Source: Coleofasciculus sp. S288 (GTDB lineage Bacteria > Cyanobacteriota > Cyanobacteriia > Cyanobacteriales > Coleofasciculaceae). From it: a stretch of DNA of 9,018 nucleotides. A model generated the notes under the pieces. The model was given only the letters and a program-made list of their open reading frames with translations. It was not told where the DNA came from and searched no databases. This document shows positions 6,015 through 9,018 of this stretch, piece by piece. The stretch is taken from positions 1 through 9,018 of the forward strand of contig JAIUYC010000091.1 in assembly GCA_020216575.1 (NCBI GenBank), in the 5' to 3' direction. Numbering within the stretch: position 1 is the first letter of the stretch; the number at the start of each line of letters is the position of its first letter. The position numbers were made by a program, and so were the translations under genes.

Positions 6015-6015
6015 T

Positions 6016-7137
6016 TTACTGAGAACTTGGCAGGCGAACGATGAATAAGCTGCCTCGCCCCACTTCGGACTTGACCTCAATGGTTCCATAATGAGCTTCT
6101 ACAATCTTTTTAGACAGATGCAGCCCTAAACCGGTGCCAGAGCGCTTGTGGCTACCCTGGCGAAAGCGCTCAAATAGTGCTTTTTGATCGTCTGCGGATA
6201 TACCAGAGCCGGTATCTTGCACTTCAACGACGACCCAAGATGCGCCCGGTTTGTTAGGGTTCAGGGTATTGCTCAGGCGAACTTCGATTGTCCCTGTATC
6301 GGTGAACTTGATGGCATTTCCAATCAAGTTGGTGAATACCCGGTGAAGTTCTAAGCGATCGCCCCTGACTTGGCTGTGGACATTCTCCTCACTCTTGTAC
6401 TTCAGCGTCAGCGATTTCTCCTGGGCGAGAGGAGAGAGTTCTTGGGTGACTTCCTCGATTACCTCTTGAACTTTAATGGGTGAGAAACACAGATTCTTCC
6501 GACCGGCTTCATAGCGATAGACTTCGAGTAAGTTATTCACCATTGCCAGCAAGTTGCGGTTGCTGCGAACCATGGTCGTTATCGCTTCTTGCATGGGCGG
6601 TGCCAGTTCTCCCAGCGCTCCCTGCTGAAATAGCATCAGCATCCGGTCAGCTGCTACTAGGGGGGTGCGCAAGTCATGAGTCATCCAGGAGACAAAGTCG
6701 GCTCGCTGGCGGGCAATTTGGTCGCGTTCGTCTACACTATGCTTCAAGCGCAAAAGCGATCGCACCCGCGCTAGCAATTCATCCACTTCCACTGGCTTGC
6801 GGATAAAATCATCCGCACCGCTGTCAAGTCCCTTTACTACGCTGGGGTGATCATGAGCCGTTATCAGCAAAATTGGCATAAACGGCAAGTCTTGATTTTC
6901 CCGGATGCGCTTGGTGACCTCAAACCCATCCATTCCTGGCATCATCACATCCAGGAGGACTAAGTCCGGTGGCGATTCTTCAATCTTCTCCAAAGCCGCC
7001 CGACCATCCTCCGCTAAGCTAATTTCGTACCCTTCTTCTTCTAAAATCGTTTGAACCAGAAATAAGTTATCTGGAGAATCATCTACCACCAGAATATGGT
7101 CAGTTTTAGAAGAGCGATTTAAAATCGAAGGATTCAT
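6016..7137 (-). CDS. Soluble receiver-histidine kinase (REC-HisKA-HATPase)
   Basis: This is a two-component signalling protein with the receiver domain in front of the kinase core. From the ATG at 7137 it has 373 residues. An in-frame TTG at 7158 would add seven, and neither start has a clear Shine-Dalgarno site. In the 373-residue numbering the receiver domain spans about 13-130, with the acidic pair D19-D20, phosphoacceptor D63 (LVLLDVMMPGMDGFE), T93 and K114. A short helical linker leads to HisKA with H154 in WMTHDLRTPL. The ATPase domain has N-box N274 (NLIGNAIKFT), G1 DTGSGI (308-313) and G2 GTGLGL (334-339). There is no sensor domain, membrane segment or separate output domain, so input probably comes by phosphorylation of the receiver or by protein contact. 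No partner regulator lies next to it. The phosphotransfer partner cannot be named. Confidence 0.93.
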   Translation of the reverse strand: MNPSILNRSSKTDHILVVDDSPDNLFLVQTILEEEGYEISLAEDGRAALEKIEESPPDLVLLDVMMPGMDGFEVTKRIRENQDLPFMPILLITAHDHPSVVKGLDSGADDFIRKPVEVDELLARVRSLLRLKHSVDERDQIARQRADFVSWMTHDLRTPLVAADRMLMLFQQGALGELAPPMQEAITTMVRSNRNLLAMVNNLLEVYRYEAGRKNLCFSPIKVQEVIEEVTQELSPLAQEKSLTLKYKSEENVHSQVRGDRLELHRVFTNLIGNAIKFTDTGTIEVRLSNTLNPNKPGASWVVVEVQDTGSGISADDQKALFERFRQGSHKRSGTGLGLHLSKKIVEAHYGTIEVKSEVGRGSLFIVRLPSSQ

Positions 7138-7456
7138 GAGTTGGCAGCTTAACAACAAATCAGACTAAACCAATTATTTTGAAATTTTGATATCTTTTAA
7201 TATTTTTTCCTTCTTAGGGCTTAGGCTACCTCATCCCCGCGAATGATATTACTGGGGAGCTACCCCTGGGGAAGTTGATCAATTCATCCTTCTGTGACAA
7301 ATGTCAGGGATTCGGGTCTGTGGAGAGGAGGTTCCATGACTTCTTCACGGACGCCGCCCTTCGCGTCTCTCCCTTTATACATTGATACTCAGGAATTGTT
7401 CTAGGGCATCCTGTAGAATTTCATTGATTGCTCAAGCGTTAGTTAGGGCAAGGATC
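7138..7456. other. Intergenic region between the phosphatase and histidine kinase genes
   Basis: About 319 bases with no gene. The part next to the kinase (about 7165-7210) is very AT-rich and probably carries the kinase promoter, but I see no confident -10/-35 pair. GGGG (7254-7257) and CCCC (7263-7266) form a very short hairpin. The stretch near 7348-7370 resembles the GC-rich dispersed repeat sequence seen near 5835. No clear terminator of the upstream phosphatase gene is visible. Confidence 0.5.
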
Positions 7457-8194
7457 TCACTCCTGAGTAAGACTATCCACTTCAATCACAACCACCGTGA
7501 TGTTATCTCTCCCTCCCTTCTCCTTTGCTGCCTCGATAAGGAGGGAGGCTGATTGTTCGCCGCTGAAACTCGGTTGGAGATGGGAAGCGATCGCGATGTC
7601 AGAGAGTTCTTCTGTCAAACCATCAGTACACAATAGCAGGCGATCGCCAGTCTGCACCTCTATCGGCTGGACATCAACTTGCTGCAAATCCTTGCGCCCT
7701 AAGCATTGAGACAGGACATGCCGCCAGGGATGGATTTTCGCCTGCTGGGGTGTCAGGTCGCCTGCCTTCATTGCCCGTGCTACCCAGGTGTGGTCTTCTG
7801 TAATTTGTTCTAGCTTTGCATCTCGCAATCGATAGAGGCGGGAGTCGCCCACATGAGCGAACCAAGGTCGAGTGTCGCGGAACATGATCACAACGACAGT
7901 AGTCCCCATGTCCGAGCGTTCTGGATGACTCTGTTGATCCTGCAAGATTGCCTGATTCGCCTTATAAAGAGCTTGCTCTAGTAACTCCTCAGACGTGGCA
8001 GATGACTGCCAGTTCTGCTCCAAATAGGTTTGAATCGCCTCTTTAGCAAGTTGACTAGCCTCTTGCCCCCCAGCATGACCCCCCATGCCGTCGGCGACAA
8101 TGAAGAAACGACCGTCGGGGTCGATGTAGTAGTCATCCTGGTTGACGGTGCGGATTAACCCCGGATCGGTAAGACCCGTGAAGCGACCTTTCAT
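7457..8194 (-). CDS. pphA: PphA-type PP2C protein phosphatase
   Basis: This is a metal-dependent (PPM/PP2C) serine/threonine phosphatase. It strongly resembles the cyanobacterial PphA proteins, whose known target is the phosphorylated nitrogen regulator PII. The ATG at 8194 gives 245 residues starting MKGRFTGLTDPGLIR, which fits the family start. An in-frame TTG at 8215 would add seven. In the 245-residue numbering, predicted metal ligands are D35 (VADGMGGHAGG), D191 (LLCTDGLTEEL) and D230 (GGRDNITVVV), with RTVNQD (15-20) giving D20. D117 in HVGDSRLYR fits the third-metal site. The flap segment with KIHPWRHVLSQCLGR (153-167) is also as in PphA. All catalytic residues are present, and there is no regulatory domain or membrane segment. 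It lies 35 bases after the ABC1 kinase stop and is probably co-transcribed with it. PII as the substrate here is inferred from similarity only. Confidence 0.93.
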   Translation of the reverse strand: MKGRFTGLTDPGLIRTVNQDDYYIDPDGRFFIVADGMGGHAGGQEASQLAKEAIQTYLEQNWQSSATSEELLEQALYKANQAILQDQQSHPERSDMGTTVVVIMFRDTRPWFAHVGDSRLYRLRDAKLEQITEDHTWVARAMKAGDLTPQQAKIHPWRHVLSQCLGRKDLQQVDVQPIEVQTGDRLLLCTDGLTEELSDIAIASHLQPSFSGEQSASLLIEAAKEKGGRDNITVVVIEVDSLTQE

Positions 8195-8229
8195 AACTTG
8201 TTTTCTGGCGTCCAAGACTTTATGGAGTT

Positions 8230-9018
8230 TTATAACATGCGATCAAACCGGTCGAGCCGTCTGAGCAAGCGAATCAAGGCAAATGCCGCAATAGCTGCTA
8301 TTAAAGCAACGACCAATGCCAGTCCTACTTTATCATTGACAAATAGGATGGTAGCCGACAAGGTGAACGCACTGATTAGTAAAGTATAGTTCGTTCCTAG
8401 CTGAATGCTACTAATCCGCCGCAGCAGTCGGTCTGATTCGATAGACCGCACTCGAACGCGCAGGTCTCCCCGTTCTAATTTCTCAATCGTATCTTCAATT
8501 CGTCGGGGCAAACTCAAAGCCGTGCTGCTGACTTGCGCTGCTTGGCGTCCCAGTTCGTTCAAGAAGCTGTTGCCGTTGGGAGTGTTGCCGTTTGTCATAA
8601 TCTGCATTGCAAAGGGTTTTGCAACCTCCATAAAGTTGAACTCCGGGTCTAAACCCTTCCCAACTCCTTCCAGAGTCGAGAATGCTCGCATTACGAAGGT
8701 GAACGTTGCGGGAAAGCGAAAAGGCTGATCGTAGGCAATTTCGTAGAGATCATCGCTGATTGCAGCCACCGATTGAGCCTCAAATGGCTTATCCATGAAA
8801 TGATCCAGCATATACTGAATCGATCGCCGCACTGGACCCATGTCGTCCACTGGTGAAAGCGCTCCTAATTCAACCAGGGAAGCGACGACTCGATCAGCAT
8901 CTTTTTGGGCAATGCCAAACAGCGTCTCCATTAGTTGCTCGCGCACGTTCGTCCGAATTCGCCCCATCATACCGAAATCATAGAAGATCAGAGAACCTTC
9001 TGGACTAACAGCAATATT
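8230..9018 (-). CDS. ABC1/UbiB-family (AarF-type) protein kinase-like ATPase, C-terminal part
   Basis: The frame is open to the right window edge, so only the last 262 residues are seen. The first visible residues are NIAVSPEGSLIFYDFGMMG, in which DFG is the metal-binding motif of the kinase-like fold, and the leading N fits the last residue of the conserved DPHPGN loop. Next come a helical region and FRFPATFTFVMRAFSTLEG..LDPEFN, a conserved ABC1 segment. Two C-terminal hydrophobic helices lie at about 8388-8338 and 8328-8266, separated by a short NDK turn, before a basic tail. Such a paired membrane anchor is typical of cyanobacterial and plastid ABC1 kinases. Family members act in quinone or prenyl-lipid metabolism and stress response, and UbiB-type members work as ATPases rather than classical kinases. 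The start, the KxGQ motif and most ATP-binding residues lie outside the window, so the exact subgroup is undetermined. The phosphatase gene follows it closely. Confidence 0.9.
   Translation of the reverse strand, partial: NIAVSPEGSLIFYDFGMMGRIRTNVREQLMETLFGIAQKDADRVVASLVELGALSPVDDMGPVRRSIQYMLDHFMDKPFEAQSVAAISDDLYEIAYDQPFRFPATFTFVMRAFSTLEGVGKGLDPEFNFMEVAKPFAMQIMTNGNTPNGNSFLNELGRQAAQVSSTALSLPRRIEDTIEKLERGDLRVRVRSIESDRLLRRISSIQLGTNYTLLISAFTLSATILFVNDKVGLALVVALIAAIAAFALIRLLRRLDRFDRML

Larger units (their letters stand above)
5664..6015. other. Repeat-rich intergenic region between convergent ylqD and histidine kinase genes
   Basis: These 352 bases hold no convincing gene. In order they contain a short hairpin (ACCTC 5704-5708, GAGGT 5712-5716) that might end ylqD transcription, a MITE-like element (5718-5822), GC-rich repeat-like sequence with a hairpin at 5894-5911, and an 8-bp inverted repeat at 5981-6014 next to the kinase stop. 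An open minus-strand frame with a GTG start at 6007 crosses the repeats and is probably spurious. Confidence 0.6.

Noticed and set aside
1..9018. CRISPR array, tRNA or rRNA gene, toxin-antitoxin pair or phage defence system
   Set aside because: No spaced direct repeats, tRNA-like cloverleaf or small paired genes were seen. The genes present are mostly housekeeping or signalling genes.

Overview
The window looks like cyanobacterial chromosome. Eleven perfect copies of the HIP1 octamer GCGATCGC occur (672, 994, 1273, 3530, 3803, 4722, 5370, 6355, 6756, 7587, 7640). Heptamer short tandem repeats lie between genes, Shine-Dalgarno sites are weak or absent before most starts, and the gene products (acyl-ACP synthetase of the slr1609 type, PphA-like PP2C phosphatase, cyanobacterial ABC1 kinase, cyanobacterial YlqD protein) fit a cyanobacterium, probably a filamentous or repeat-rich one. 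The genus cannot be read from the sequence.

Left part, plus strand: the last 51 codons of an unidentified gene (to 157); cobU for cobinamide salvage and cobamide assembly (251-787, TTG start right after four heptamer repeats); and an uncharacterised protein with two CxxC pairs and a duplicated C-terminal motif (870-1439), whose start lies just after a long hairpin. Facing it on the minus strand is a glycoside hydrolase family 26 enzyme (1496-2524) with no signal peptide.

Middle: a 524-base divergent intergenic region (2525-3048) separates the hydrolase from an acyl-ACP synthetase / acyl-CoA ligase gene (aas, best start 3049). The region holds a perfect 12-bp inverted repeat and heptamer repeats. 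After aas comes a YlqD-family coiled-coil protein (5214-5663). Next is a repeat-rich stretch without a gene (5664-6015) that contains a small MITE-like element with 12-bp terminal inverted repeats and two nested hairpins.

Right part, all minus strand: the C-terminal part of an ABC1/UbiB-family kinase (8230 to the window edge), followed 35 bases later by a PphA-type PP2C phosphatase (ATG at 8194, stop at 7457). These two probably form an operon. About 320 bases further on is a soluble receiver-histidine kinase (ATG at 7137, stop at 6016). These three are signalling proteins, but nothing in the sequence shows that they act on one another.

I do not see a clear new multi-gene system. The points most worth checking are the leaderless GH26 enzyme beside the 12-bp operator-like palindrome, the MITE-like element, the hairpin at the start of the CxxC protein gene, and the ABC1 kinase/PP2C pair.
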